From positions 492,358 through 556,357 of the forward strand of contig NZ_SODP01000005.1 in assembly GCF_004365355.1 (NCBI RefSeq): 64,000 bases of DNA. The letters are read 5' to 3'. Origin of the DNA: Kribbella pratensis (lineage in GTDB: Bacteria > Actinomycetota > Actinomycetes > Propionibacteriales > Kribbellaceae). Under the pieces are notes generated by a model that had not been told where the DNA came from, searched no databases, and was given only the letters and a program-made list of their open reading frames with translations. Both the position numbers and the translations under genes were made by a program. Below, piece by piece: positions 1 to 8,132 of the stretch (within the stretch, counting starts at the first letter, position 1; each line of letters opens with the position of its first letter).

Positions 1-851
1 GAGACCTCAGCACTCACTCGGTCAGAGCCTACATCGGAGATGTCGCGGATTTACTCGAACATTTGATTCGGCTTGGTCACGATGAGCTTGGCGGGCTGGA
101 CATCCGGGGACTGCGGTCCTGGCTGGCCAAACAGCAAAGTCTGGGGAAATCCCGCAGCACGATGGCCCGGCGGGCGACGGCCGCAAGGGTGTTCACGGCG
201 TGGGCGCAGCGGACCGGGCGCATCGGTACGGATCCGGGAGCATTGCTCGCCAGCCCCAAGCCGCACAAGAGCCTGCCGGGCGTTCTCGGCCAGGCGGACA
301 CCCGAGCCGTCCTCGACGCCGCAGCCGTTGCCGCGGACGACGGAAGTCCGGTCGGGCTGCGTGACCTCGCGATCATGGAGCTCCTGTACGCGACCGGGAT
401 CCGCGTCGGCGAGCTGTGCGCACTGGACGTCGACGACATCGACCGGTCGCGCCGAGTCGTCCGCGTGTTCGGCAAGGGACGCAAGGAACGGTCCGTCCCG
501 TACGGCGTACCGGCTGCGGAGGCGCTCGAACGGTGGCTGGCCGAGGCGCGGCCGAAGCTGGCGCGAGAGGGGAGCGGTCCGGCCGCCTTCCTCGGCGCGC
601 GTGGTGGCCGGATCGATCAGCGAGCGGTACGACGGATGGTGCACGAGCGGATCGCGGTCGTCGACGCACCGGATCTGGCTCCGCACGGACTGCGGCATAC
701 AGCGGCCACCCATCTCCTGGAAGGTGGCGCGGATCTGCGGAGCGTGCAGGAGTTGCTGGGGCATGCGTCCCTGGCGACGACGCAGGTCTATACGCATGTC
801 TCCGGCGAGCGGCTTCGGAAGGCCTATCAGCAGGCGCATCCGCGGGCTTGA
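1..851 (+). CDS. xerC: Tyrosine recombinase XerC, 5' end outside window
   Basis: Site-specific recombinase that, with XerD, resolves chromosome dimers at dif during division. The reading frame is open back to base 3, and the residues before the TTG at 63 (HSVRAYIGDVADLLEHL) match the N-terminal core-binding (SAM-like) domain, so the gene starts upstream and the TTG is internal. The catalytic set is visible: Arg in TGIRVGEL (codon at 402), His and Arg in HGLRHTAATH (codons near 684 and 693), His in LLGHASLATT, and the nucleophilic Tyr in QVYTHV close to the C-terminus. It sits at the head of the conserved rpsB-tsf block, which favours the housekeeping XerC over a phage or element integrase. 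Xer paralogues are hard to separate by eye, so the XerC rather than XerD call rests mainly on context. Confidence 0.9.
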   Translation, partial: DLSTHSVRAYIGDVADLLEHLIRLGHDELGGLDIRGLRSWLAKQQSLGKSRSTMARRATAARVFTAWAQRTGRIGTDPGALLASPKPHKSLPGVLGQADTRAVLDAAAVAADDGSPVGLRDLAIMELLYATGIRVGELCALDVDDIDRSRRVVRVFGKGRKERSVPYGVPAAEALERWLAEARPKLAREGSGPAAFLGARGGRIDQRAVRRMVHERIAVVDAPDLAPHGLRHTAATHLLEGGADLRSVQELLGHASLATTQVYTHVSGERLRKAYQQAHPRA

Positions 852-912
852 CCCGGCGTCTGTGTGCGGGGGATGCGGCGGGTGAGTGGCCGAATGCGGC
901 AGACTGCGGGAC

Positions 913-1392
913 ATGCGGGTTTCGGCGAAGTCTGACTATGCGTTGCGAGCTCTGATCGAGATCACCCAACGGTGGGTGGCCAACGATCCTTCGGTGGTGT
1001 CGGCCGAGGAACTGAGCCGGGCGCAGGGCATTCCGCACGGCTTCCTGCAGGGCATCCTCGCCGACCTGCGACGGGCCGGCGTGCTGTCCAGTCAGCGTGG
1101 GCAGTCGGGCGGATGGCGACTGGCCGTCGACCCCAATGACATCTCTGTCGCCGACGTGATGCGGGCAGTCGACGGTCCGATCGTGAGCATCTCCGGTGTC
1201 CGGCCGGAGAGCGTTTCGTACAACGAACATGCGGTGGTCCTCCAACGGGTCTGGATCGCGGCTCGCGCCAGCCTGCGCGACGTACTCGAGAACACGACGC
1301 TGATCGATCTCGCCAAGAACAAGCTCCCGGCCGGCGTCGAGCGCCGCTCGAAGGACGAGGACGCCTGGCAGGCCCGCGTCCCCGGCAGCTGA
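913..1392 (+). CDS. Rrf2-family transcriptional regulator
   Basis: Winged-helix regulator of the Rrf2 family (IscR/NsrR/CymR type). The ATG at 913 is chosen because the protein then begins MRVSAKSDYALRAL, the typical family start; a GTG at 886 would add nine unrelated residues. Helix-turn-helix residues are roughly 28-60 (AEELSRAQGIPHGFLQGIL), followed by the wing GVLSSQRGQSGGWRLA. The C-terminal half has no three-cysteine cluster, so it probably does not bind an Fe-S cluster as IscR and NsrR do. It lies 61 bases after xerC on the same strand and is otherwise alone; target and ligand are unknown. About 159 residues, normal for the family. Confidence 0.8.
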   Translation: MRVSAKSDYALRALIEITQRWVANDPSVVSAEELSRAQGIPHGFLQGILADLRRAGVLSSQRGQSGGWRLAVDPNDISVADVMRAVDGPIVSISGVRPESVSYNEHAVVLQRVWIAARASLRDVLENTTLIDLAKNKLPAGVERRSKDEDAWQARVPGS

Positions 1393-1405
1393 CCGGTTCG
1401 AACTG

Positions 1406-2029
1406 CTACTTGCGTCTGATCAGCAGGCCGGCGGTCAGCGTCAGCGCTGCTGTGGCGGCGATGATGAGCTTGGCCGTTCGCTGATTGCTGTCGGGCGGGG
1501 CGGGTGACACGTCCGCGGCGCGTGGCGTTGGCGGCGGCGCTGCGGGCACCGGGGACGGAGGGCGAGCAGGTTGACCCTGCTGATTGGTGAGCGGGAGTAG
1601 GCGGACCGGCCAGTCGCGGATGAGGGTCAGGGGATTGAGGTACTGCTTGCCCTGGAGCAGGCCCCAATGCAGGCAGGCCCTCGGCAGGCAGTGCGAGCCG
1701 GCGGCGGACAGGCGCCCGATCACAGTCCCGGCACGGACCGTGGCCCCGACCGAGACCGCCGGCACGACCGGTTCGTACGTCGTTCGACGCGTTCCGGCGG
1801 TGATCGTGACGATGCCGCGGCCGGCCAGCGGACCGGCGTACGTGATCGTGCCGGGGGTGGCGGCGAGGACGGGTTGGCCGGGCCGGCCGGCCAGGTCGAC
1901 GCCGCGGTGGCCGGGGAGCCACGGTTTCGCGGGCAGTTCGAAGCCGTGGACCACCTCCGGGCGGGGCTGGAGCGGCCAGTCGGAGGTGGCACCGGGCAGG
2001 ATGGCGAGGGAGAGCAAGGCGAGGTTCAT
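1406..2029 (-). CDS. M23/LytM-domain secreted protein, probably catalytically degenerate
   Basis: About 207-residue exported protein with an M23 (LytM) fold. The ATG at 2029 gives a short hydrophobic N-terminus (MNLALLSLAILPGA) typical of a Sec signal; longer versions run into the rpsB leader. The first zinc motif HxxxD is present (GHRGVDLAG). The usual HxH is CLHWG, and the active-site His normally found before the third strand is replaced (TYEPV). A proline-rich stretch and a C-terminal hydrophobic segment ending in RRK (AAATAALTLTAGLLIRRK) suggest a membrane anchor. A homologue divergent from rpsB is common in actinobacteria (e.g. Rv2891). Likely role is cell-wall binding or hydrolase activation, as for EnvC/NlpD; this is inference. 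Confidence 0.8.
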   Translation of the reverse strand: MNLALLSLAILPGATSDWPLQPRPEVVHGFELPAKPWLPGHRGVDLAGRPGQPVLAATPGTITYAGPLAGRGIVTITAGTRRTTYEPVVPAVSVGATVRAGTVIGRLSAAGSHCLPRACLHWGLLQGKQYLNPLTLIRDWPVRLLPLTNQQGQPARPPSPVPAAPPPTPRAADVSPAPPDSNQRTAKLIIAATAALTLTAGLLIRRK

Positions 2030-2331
2030 GCCAGGGAAGATGCCGTCGTCGGGGACGGCTCCGGACCCTCGGCTGCGCGATTGTGGACAACCCAGGGCCG
2101 GTTCGCGTTGCCCGCCGTCGGTCACGTACACTTCCGGTGGCGTCCCATGTGAATGGGACGACTTCGCATGCCCGCACCAGTGTGCGGTTCCAGCGGTCCC
2201 GGAGCAATCTGGGCGGAGCCGTGCGACGGGCATCAGGAGCCGCGGATCAACCGATCCGGGGCGGTACAACCGAGACGACGCGCTGACCCGGGACGAGCAC
2301 CCCGGCGAGCGTGACAGGAGACCCACAAGTC
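2030..2331. promoter_or_regulatory. Divergent intergenic region between the LytM-like gene and rpsB
   Basis: 302 bases without a gene. It must hold the promoters of the minus-strand LytM-like gene and of the rpsB-tsf operon. A perfect 8-bp hairpin with a GTGA tetraloop lies at 2141-2160. A TACACT hexamer at 2127-2132 could be a -10 element, but no convincing -35 sits at the right distance. The rpsB ribosome binding site AGGAG is at 2316-2320. Nothing else recognisable. Confidence 0.5.
2141..2160 (+). promoter_or_regulatory. rpsB leader hairpin with GNRA tetraloop
   Basis: CGTCCCAT (2141-2148), loop GTGA, ATGGGACG (2153-2160): a perfect 8-bp stem closed by a GNRA tetraloop, 170 bases before the rpsB start. 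If transcription starts near 2135 this would be the first structure of the rpsB mRNA. S2 autoregulates rpsB through its leader in E. coli; an equivalent role here is only inferred. Confidence 0.4.
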
Positions 2332-3339
2332 ATGGCCGTAGTAACCATGAAGCAGCTCCTCGAGAGCGGCGTGCACTTCGGGCACCAGACCCGTCGCTGG
2401 AACCCGAAGATGAAGCGCTACATCCTCACCGAGCGCAACGGCATCTACATCATCGACCTGCAGCAGTCGCTGTCCTACATCGACCGCGCGTACGAGTTCG
2501 TCCGCAGCACGGTCGCGTCGGGCGGGGCGATCCTGTTCGTCGGCACCAAGAAGCAGGCCCAGGAAGCGATCGCCGAGCAGGCGACCCGCGTCGGGATGCC
2601 GTACGTGAACCAGCGCTGGCTGGGCGGCATGCTGACCAACTTCCAGACCGTGAACAAGCGGCTCCAGCGCCTCAAGGAGCTCGAGCTCATCGACTTCGAC
2701 GACGTCGCCGCCTCCGGTGTCACGAAGAAGGAGCTGCTGCAGAAGCGTCGCGAGCACGACAAGCTGCTCAAGACCCTCGGCGGTATCCGCGACATGGCCC
2801 GGGTTCCGGCCGCCGTGTGGATCGTGGACACCAAGAAGGAGCACCTCGCCGTCGACGAGGCGCGCAAGCTGAAGCTGCCGATCATCGGCATCCTGGACAC
2901 CAACTGCGACCCGGACGAGGTCGACTACCCGATTCCGGGGAACGACGACGCGATCCGCTCGGTCGGCCTGCTGACCCGGGTCGTCGCCGACGCCGTCGCC
3001 GACGGTCTGATGGGCCGCTCCGGCCAGGGCGCTGCCGCGTCCGGCGAGGAGCTGGGCCAGGAGGAGCCGATGGCCGCCTGGGAGCGCGAGCTGCTCGAGA
3101 GCCAGAACGGCACCGCCGAGGCCAAGACCGAGAAGGCCGCCGAGGCTGCCCCGGCCGCCGAGGCCGCACCCGCCGCTGAGGCCACCCCGGCCGCCCCGGC
3201 TGCCGACGTCCTGACCGAGCCGGTCGCGACCGACGCCGTCGTCGAGACCGCGCCGGAAGCCACCGAGGCCAAGGCCGAGGAGACCCCGGCCGCGACCGAG
3301 GCGAAGGCCGAGGAGACCCCGAAGGCCGACGAGGCCTGA
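2332..3339 (+). CDS. rpsB: 30S ribosomal protein S2
   Basis: Small-subunit ribosomal protein S2, which joins the 30S late together with S1/bS21 functions at the mRNA exit side. The ATG at 2332 follows AGGAG (2316-2320) and gives the canonical start MAVVTMKQLLESGVHFGHQTR; the upstream in-frame ATG at 2311 is rejected. Core motifs are intact (GVHFGHQTRRWNP, FVGTKKQAQ, RWLGGMLTNF). At 335 residues it is about 95 longer than E. coli S2: from about residue 240 there is an Ala/Glu/Pro/Thr-rich acidic tail with a near-duplicate TEAKAEETP. Such tails are common in actinobacterial S2. First gene of rpsB-tsf. Confidence 0.99.
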   Translation: MAVVTMKQLLESGVHFGHQTRRWNPKMKRYILTERNGIYIIDLQQSLSYIDRAYEFVRSTVASGGAILFVGTKKQAQEAIAEQATRVGMPYVNQRWLGGMLTNFQTVNKRLQRLKELELIDFDDVAASGVTKKELLQKRREHDKLLKTLGGIRDMARVPAAVWIVDTKKEHLAVDEARKLKLPIIGILDTNCDPDEVDYPIPGNDDAIRSVGLLTRVVADAVADGLMGRSGQGAAASGEELGQEEPMAAWERELLESQNGTAEAKTEKAAEAAPAAEAAPAAEATPAAPAADVLTEPVATDAVVETAPEATEAKAEETPAATEAKAEETPKADEA

Positions 3340-3349
3340 CAGCCATGGA

Positions 3350-3373
3350 TGCCGCCCGGTCCGCCGGGCGGCA
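3350..3373 (+). promoter_or_regulatory. rpsB-tsf intergenic hairpin (UNCG tetraloop)
   Basis: TGCCGCCCGG (3350-3359), loop TCCG, CCGGGCGGCA (3364-3373): perfect 10-bp stem with a UCCG loop of the very stable UNCG class, 11 bases after the rpsB stop. No T-run follows, so it may be a partial terminator or an mRNA-stabilising/processing element setting S2 versus EF-Ts levels. Confidence 0.6.
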
Positions 3374-3449
3374 CCCCGCTGCGTCGCACGGTCCGCAACC
3401 GGGCCTGCCCCGCCCATCCAGCCGCATCGACAAGACGAGAGAACGAGGA

Positions 3450-4268
3450 ATGGCGAACTACACCGCCGCTGACGTGAAGAAGCTCCGCGACGCCACCGGC
3501 GCGGGCATGATGGATGCGAAGAAGGCGCTCGAGACCACCGACGGCGACTTCGAGAAGGCGATCGAGGAGCTGCGCATCCACGGCGCGGCCAAGGCCGCCA
3601 AGCGTGGCGCCGAGCGGTCCGCCACCAACGGCCTGGTGGCCGCGGCGGAGAACGCGCTGGTCCAGCTCAACTGCGAGACCGACTTCGTCGCCAAGAACGA
3701 GCAGTTCCAGCAGCTCGCCGCCGACATCGTTGCGCACGCTGCGGCGAGCAAGGTCGGCGACGTCGAGGGCCTGCTGAACGAGAAGCTGACCGACGGCAAG
3801 TCGGTCGCCGAGAACATCGAGGCGCTGGCCGCCGTCATCGGCGAGAAGCTGGAGCTCGGCAAGGTGGCCGTGTTCGACGGCCAGGTGACCGCGTACATGC
3901 ACAAGCGTGCCGCGGACCTGCCGGCCCAGGTCGGCGTACTGGTCGAGTTCGAGGGCGACAACGTCGAGGCCGCCCGCGGCGCCGCCATGCAGGCCGCCGC
4001 GATGCGCCCGCTGTACACCACCCGCGACGAGGTCCCGGCCGAGACGGTCGAGAACGAGAAGCGGATCGCCGAGGCGACCGCCCGCGAGGAGGGCAAGCCG
4101 GAGCAGGCGCTGCCGAAGATCGTCGAGGGCCGGGTGAACGGCTTCTTCAAGGACGTCGTCCTGCTCGAGCAGCCGTCGGTGACCGAGAGCAAGAAGTCCG
4201 TGAAGGCCGTGCTCGACGAGGCCGGTGTGACCGTGAAGCGGTTCGCCCGCTTCGAGGTCGGCGCCTGA
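3450..4268 (+). CDS. tsf: Elongation factor Ts
   Basis: Guanine nucleotide exchange factor for EF-Tu. The ATG at 3450 follows GAACGAGGA and begins MANYTAADVKKLRDATGAGM, the normal start with the N-terminal UBA-like domain (about 1-55). The signature TDFVAKNE, which contacts the EF-Tu G domain, is at residues 77-84. The 272 residues fit the family (E. coli 283). It is 110 bases downstream of rpsB in the universally conserved rpsB-tsf operon, with a strong hairpin in the gap. Confidence 0.99.
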   Translation: MANYTAADVKKLRDATGAGMMDAKKALETTDGDFEKAIEELRIHGAAKAAKRGAERSATNGLVAAAENALVQLNCETDFVAKNEQFQQLAADIVAHAAASKVGDVEGLLNEKLTDGKSVAENIEALAAVIGEKLELGKVAVFDGQVTAYMHKRAADLPAQVGVLVEFEGDNVEAARGAAMQAAAMRPLYTTRDEVPAETVENEKRIAEATAREEGKPEQALPKIVEGRVNGFFKDVVLLEQPSVTESKKSVKAVLDEAGVTVKRFARFEVGA

Positions 4269-4317
4269 TCCCCACGAGGATCTGAACAGGACAGCAACGA
4301 ACGAGGAGGCCGGAATC

Positions 4318-5079
4318 GTGACGGAAACCCTGGGTACCGAGACGAATCCGGCCTCTTCGCCGTTCGCCCCGGCCTACCACCGGGTGCTGCTGAAGCTGTC
4401 GGGCGAGGTGTTCGGCGGCGGCAAGCTCGGCGTCGACCCCGACGTCGTGAACTCGATCGCCAAGCAGATCGCCGAGGTGGCCCGGGCCGGTGTCCAGGTC
4501 GCCGTGGTGGTCGGCGGCGGCAACTTCTTCCGCGGCGCCGAGCTGCAGCAGCGCGGCATGGAGCGCAACCGCGCCGACTACATGGGCATGCTCGGCACGG
4601 TGATGAACTGCCTGGCGCTGCAGGACTTCCTGGAGAAGCTCGGTATCGAGACCCGGGTGCAGACCGCCATCACGATGGGCCAGGTCGCCGAGCCGTACAT
4701 CCCGCGCAAGGCCGAGCGGCACCTGGAGAAGGGTCGCGTGGTCATCTTCGGCGCCGGCTCCGGCATGCCGTACTTCTCCACCGACACCGTCGCCGCCCAG
4801 CGCGCGCTCGAGGTCGGCGCCGAGGCGCTGCTGATGGGCAAGCAGGGCGTGGACGGGGTCTACGACTCCGACCCGAAGAAGAACCCGGACGCGGTCAAGT
4901 TCGACCAGCTGTCGTACGACGACTTCCTGGCCCGCGGCCTCCGGGTCGCCGACGCCACCGCGATCAGCCTGGCCCGCGACAACGCGCTGCCGATCGTGAT
5001 CTTCGGCCTCGAAGAGGGCAACATCGCCCGGGTGATCCACGGCGAGAAGATCGGCACGGTCGTCTCCCGGGGGCAATAA
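4318..5079 (+). CDS. pyrH: UMP kinase
   Basis: Hexameric bacterial UMP kinase (amino-acid kinase fold) converting UMP plus ATP to UDP in pyrimidine synthesis. GTG start at 4318 behind an AACGAGGAGG ribosome site. Motifs: LLKLSGEVF for phosphate binding at about residues 22-30, VVGGGNFFRG for nucleotide/UMP binding, and SGMPYFSTDTVAAQRALE. 253 residues, slightly longer than E. coli (241) because of a 20-residue N-terminal extension. Downstream of tsf and upstream of frr, the usual bacterial order. Confidence 0.98.
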   Translation: MTETLGTETNPASSPFAPAYHRVLLKLSGEVFGGGKLGVDPDVVNSIAKQIAEVARAGVQVAVVVGGGNFFRGAELQQRGMERNRADYMGMLGTVMNCLALQDFLEKLGIETRVQTAITMGQVAEPYIPRKAERHLEKGRVVIFGAGSGMPYFSTDTVAAQRALEVGAEALLMGKQGVDGVYDSDPKKNPDAVKFDQLSYDDFLARGLRVADATAISLARDNALPIVIFGLEEGNIARVIHGEKIGTVVSRGQ

Positions 5080-5171
5080 CCCGGCGAACGGCGGCGTACC
5101 ACTAGGATCGTTCGATACAGGCGCAGTAGGAGTGGCCGCACCGACGCGGCCCCGAGGAAGCGAGGAATGTC

Positions 5172-5729
5172 GTGATCGACGAAGCTCTCCGCGAAGCCGA
5201 GCAGAAGATGGCGAAGGCCGTGGAGGTCGCGAAGGACGACTTCGCCGCGATCCGCACCGGCCGGGCGCACCCGCAGATGTTCGCGGGCATCCTGGCCGAC
5301 TACTACGGCAGCCCGACGCCGCTGCAGCAGCTGGCCGGCTTCCAGGTCCCGGAGCCCCGGACCGTGCTCATCTCGCCGTACGACAAGGGTGCGATGGCGG
5401 CGATCGAGAAGGCGATCCGCGACTCGGACCTGGGTGTGAACCCGGGCAACGACGGCGCGGTGATCCGGGTGGTGATGCCGCAGCTGACCGAGGAGCGGCG
5501 CAAGGAGTACATCAAGGTCGCCAAGACCAAGGGCGAAGAGGCCCGGGTCTCGATCCGCAACATCCGCCGGCACGCCATGGACCAGGTGCACAAGACGGTC
5601 AAGGACGGCGACGCGGGCGAGGACGAGGGCAAGAGTGCTGAGAAGCGGCTCGACGGGTTGACGAAGAAGTACGTCGACTCGATCGACGACCTGCTCAAGC
5701 ACAAGGAAGCCGAACTGCTCGAGGTGTGA
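5172..5729 (+). CDS. frr: Ribosome recycling factor
   Basis: tRNA-shaped protein that with EF-G splits post-termination ribosomes. The GTG at 5172 follows GCGAGG (5160-5165) and yields MIDEALREAEQKMAKAVEVA. Full length at 185 residues; the conserved RTGRAHPQMF and the C-terminal three-helix-bundle residues (VSIRNIRRHAMD) are present. The stop codon overlaps the start of cdsA by one base, so the two are probably translationally coupled. Confidence 0.98.
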   Translation: MIDEALREAEQKMAKAVEVAKDDFAAIRTGRAHPQMFAGILADYYGSPTPLQQLAGFQVPEPRTVLISPYDKGAMAAIEKAIRDSDLGVNPGNDGAVIRVVMPQLTEERRKEYIKVAKTKGEEARVSIRNIRRHAMDQVHKTVKDGDAGEDEGKSAEKRLDGLTKKYVDSIDDLLKHKEAELLEV

Positions 5730-6577
5730 TGGGCGTCGACAGCACGCCCGCGCCGAGTCCCAGCCCGAGCCGTGCCGGGCGCAATCTGCCCGCCGCGATC
5801 GCGGTGGGAGTCGGGCTCGGCGCCCTGATCCTCGGATCGCTGTACTGGCAGAAGGTCCTGTTCACCGTCCTGGTGCTCGCCGTCGTTCTGGTCGCCGTCG
5901 ACGAGATGATGAAGGCGCTGCGGACCGGCGGCGCGGCGATTCCGCGCGTGCCGTTGTTCGTCGGTACGACGGCGATGCTGGCTTCGGCGTACTTCGGTGG
6001 ACCGATGGCGCTGCTGGTAGCACTGGCGCTGACGGTCCTGGGGACGATTTTCTGGCGGATGCCAGGCGGATCGGTCGGATTCGTCCGCGACGTGAGCGCG
6101 GGAGTGTTCCTGATCGGCTACGTCCCGCTGCTGGCGGGATTCGCGATTCTGCTGGTCCAGCCGGAAGCGGACGGCCCGGCGCGGGTGGTGACGTTCTTCG
6201 TGGTCGTGGTTGCCAGTGACGTCGGTGGGTATGTCGCGGGCGTGCTGTTCGGCAAGCACCCGATGGCGCCGACGATCAGCCCGAAGAAGTCCTGGGAGGG
6301 CTTCACCGGCTCGGCGCTGGCGTGTATCGGCGCCGGTATCGCCGCAGTGGTCTTCCTGCTGGACGGTGACTGGTGGGCCGGCGCGATCGTCGGCGCGGTC
6401 GCCGTACTGACCGCGACGGTCGGCGACCTCGGCGAGTCGATGATCAAGCGCGATCTTGGCATCAAGGACATGTCGAACCTGCTGCCCGGCCACGGCGGGG
6501 TGATGGACCGGCTGGACTCGCTGCTCGCGACGGCGCCGGTCGTCTGGCTGCTGCTGCACCTGTTGGTGAAGGCATGA
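5729..6577 (+). CDS. cdsA: Phosphatidate cytidylyltransferase
   Basis: Integral membrane CDP-diacylglycerol synthase (phosphatidic acid plus CTP), supplying precursors for phosphatidylglycerol, cardiolipin and phosphatidylinositol. About eight hydrophobic segments are visible from residue 20 onward. The family signature is near the C-terminus: GDLGESMIKRDLGIKD followed by PGHGGVMDRLDS. ATG at 5729 overlaps the frr stop (TGATG); a GTG at 5726 is also possible. 282 residues. It ends in an ATGA overlap with the next gene. Confidence 0.96.
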   Translation: MGVDSTPAPSPSPSRAGRNLPAAIAVGVGLGALILGSLYWQKVLFTVLVLAVVLVAVDEMMKALRTGGAAIPRVPLFVGTTAMLASAYFGGPMALLVALALTVLGTIFWRMPGGSVGFVRDVSAGVFLIGYVPLLAGFAILLVQPEADGPARVVTFFVVVVASDVGGYVAGVLFGKHPMAPTISPKKSWEGFTGSALACIGAGIAAVVFLLDGDWWAGAIVGAVAVLTATVGDLGESMIKRDLGIKDMSNLLPGHGGVMDRLDSLLATAPVVWLLLHLLVKA

Positions 6578-7161
6578 CGATCGCACCGGACGGACGAGCC
6601 CTGGTCGGCGACGTCGTGCGGCTGGATCGGATGCAGGAAGCCGATATCGACGAGCTGTACGCCGCGATCGCCAACGAGCAGGTGTACGCCGGCGGCTTCG
6701 GTGGCGGTCCCGCCGCGATGCCGAAGAGCGCCGAGGAGATGCGGGCGAAGTGGATCCCGGCCGCGGCCAAGCGGTTCGCGTACGTGGTCCGGATGGTTGC
6801 CGACGGCACGGTTGTCGGTACGTCGAGCCTCGCCGACGTCGACCTGGTGAACGAGCGGATCCACCTCGGCTACACCGGTTATGCGCCAGCCGTGTGGGGG
6901 ACCGCGGTCAACCCGGCGGCCAAGCTGTTGCTGCTCGAGCATGCCTTCGAGGTGTGTGGATTCGGCCGGGTGAAGATCCAGACCGGCTCGAAGAACACCC
7001 GCTCGCAGGCGGCGATCGCCAAGCTCGGCGCGACCCGCGAGGGCGTACTGCGGCGGCACACGCTGATGGCTGACGGGTCGTTCCGCGACACGGTCGTGTT
7101 CTCGATCCTGGCCGACGAATGGCCGGATGTGCGCAAGCGGCTCGAGGCTCGGATCAACTGA
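6574..7161 (+). CDS. GNAT-family N-acetyltransferase (RimJ/RimL type)
   Basis: 195-residue acetyltransferase of the Acetyltransf_3 (RimJ/RimL) group, usually acting on amino groups of proteins or small molecules. Visible features are a central strand VVGTSSLADVDLVNERIHLGYTG, acetyl-CoA region around VNPAAKLLLLEHAFE, and the typical C-terminal NTRSQAAIAKLGATREGVLR. The ATG at 6574 overlaps the cdsA stop (ATGA), so it is the last gene of this operon. Its 3' end overlaps the convergent luciferase-like gene by 8 bases. Substrate unknown. Confidence 0.85.
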   Translation: MTIAPDGRALVGDVVRLDRMQEADIDELYAAIANEQVYAGGFGGGPAAMPKSAEEMRAKWIPAAAKRFAYVVRMVADGTVVGTSSLADVDLVNERIHLGYTGYAPAVWGTAVNPAAKLLLLEHAFEVCGFGRVKIQTGSKNTRSQAAIAKLGATREGVLRRHTLMADGSFRDTVVFSILADEWPDVRKRLEARIN

Positions 7162-8104
7162 TGAGCTTCGCCAACGAGGCGAGCAGATCGTCCCGGTCGT
7201 AGGTGTTGGTCGTGATCAGGACCTCGTCCGCTGCTGTGCGCTGCACGAGATCCTCCAGCGCGGTGTGCACCTCGTCCGAGGTCCCGTAGTACTGACCACG
7301 CAACGCGTTCTCGAAGAACTCCTGCTCGCGGGCGTTCATGGTCGCGGGCACGTCGGGCTGCAGCGGCGGGAAGACGCCGCGGGTGCGTGAGTAGGCGCTG
7401 GCCCATGCCTCTGGCAACAACAGCTGACGGCCACCCTCCGTCGTGTCCCCGACCGCGGCCGTGACTGCGAGGATGACGTAGGGCTCCGGCGCCCACGCTG
7501 ACGGCTGGAAGGCAGCCCGGTACGCGGATACCAGCTCCTCAGAGTCAGGGCGAGCAGCCAGCACCACAGGTAGCCCGAGCGATGCTGCGATGGCCGCGCC
7601 TTCGCCGACGGCCAGGATGAACGGCGGGATGTGAAGTCCCTCGCCTGGTCGGGCGTGCACGTTAAACGTGCCGCCGAGATAACCGAGTAGCTCCTGGACC
7701 TGTGCGCTGAAGTCGTCCGCAGCGTCCTTCTCGACGCCGAGCGCACGCCGTACTCCGTTGGTGAAGCCGACCGAGCGCCCGAGGCCCATGTCGATGCGGC
7801 CCGGGTACAGAGACTCCAGTACGCCGAACTGCTCCGCTACGACGAGCGGCTTGTGGTTCGGCAGCATCACCCCACCGGTGCCGACCCGTATGTGCGAAGT
7901 ACGAGCAGCAACCGCGGCAGCCAAGACAGTCGGCGCCGAGCCGACGACTCCGGGAACGCTGTGATGCTCCGAAACCCAGAAACGGTTGTAGCCAAGGTCT
8001 TCCACCTGCTGGGCGAACTCCACCGTCGCTCGCAGCGTCTCCGGCTCCGTCTCGCCAACACGCGTCCGCGAACGATCCAGGACTGACAGCGGCACGGAGA
8101 GCAT
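7154..8104 (-). CDS. LLM-class flavin-dependent oxidoreductase (MsnO8-like)
   Basis: 316-residue bacterial-luciferase-like TIM-barrel enzyme that would use reduced FMN or F420 to oxidise an unknown substrate. It begins MLSVPLSVLDRSRTR from the ATG at 8104. Typical MsnO8/alkanal-monooxygenase-like motifs: RFWVSEHHSVPGVVGSAP (about 44-60), IRVGTGGVMLPNHKPLVVAEQF and YPGRIDMGLGRSVG. It lies 28 bases downstream of the MarR gene on the same strand, probably co-transcribed and under its control. A second LLM enzyme is encoded on the other side of the MarR operator. Confidence 0.88.
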   Translation of the reverse strand: MLSVPLSVLDRSRTRVGETEPETLRATVEFAQQVEDLGYNRFWVSEHHSVPGVVGSAPTVLAAAVAARTSHIRVGTGGVMLPNHKPLVVAEQFGVLESLYPGRIDMGLGRSVGFTNGVRRALGVEKDAADDFSAQVQELLGYLGGTFNVHARPGEGLHIPPFILAVGEGAAIAASLGLPVVLAARPDSEELVSAYRAAFQPSAWAPEPYVILAVTAAVGDTTEGGRQLLLPEAWASAYSRTRGVFPPLQPDVPATMNAREQEFFENALRGQYYGTSDEVHTALEDLVQRTAADEVLITTNTYDRDDLLASLAKLIS

Positions 8105-8132
8105 GTTCAGTCCAACGGGCCCGCCGGAGCCC

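Noticed and set aside
1..851. Phage or genomic-island integrase
   Set aside because: The recombinase has XerC-like motifs and lies in the conserved xerC-rpsB neighbourhood; no attachment-site duplication or phage genes follow.
7154..7161. Overlapping 3' ends of convergent genes as an antisense control device (also 13168-13175 and 50817-50827)
   Set aside because: Overlaps of 8 to 11 bases are common in compact actinobacterial genomes and nothing else points to regulation.
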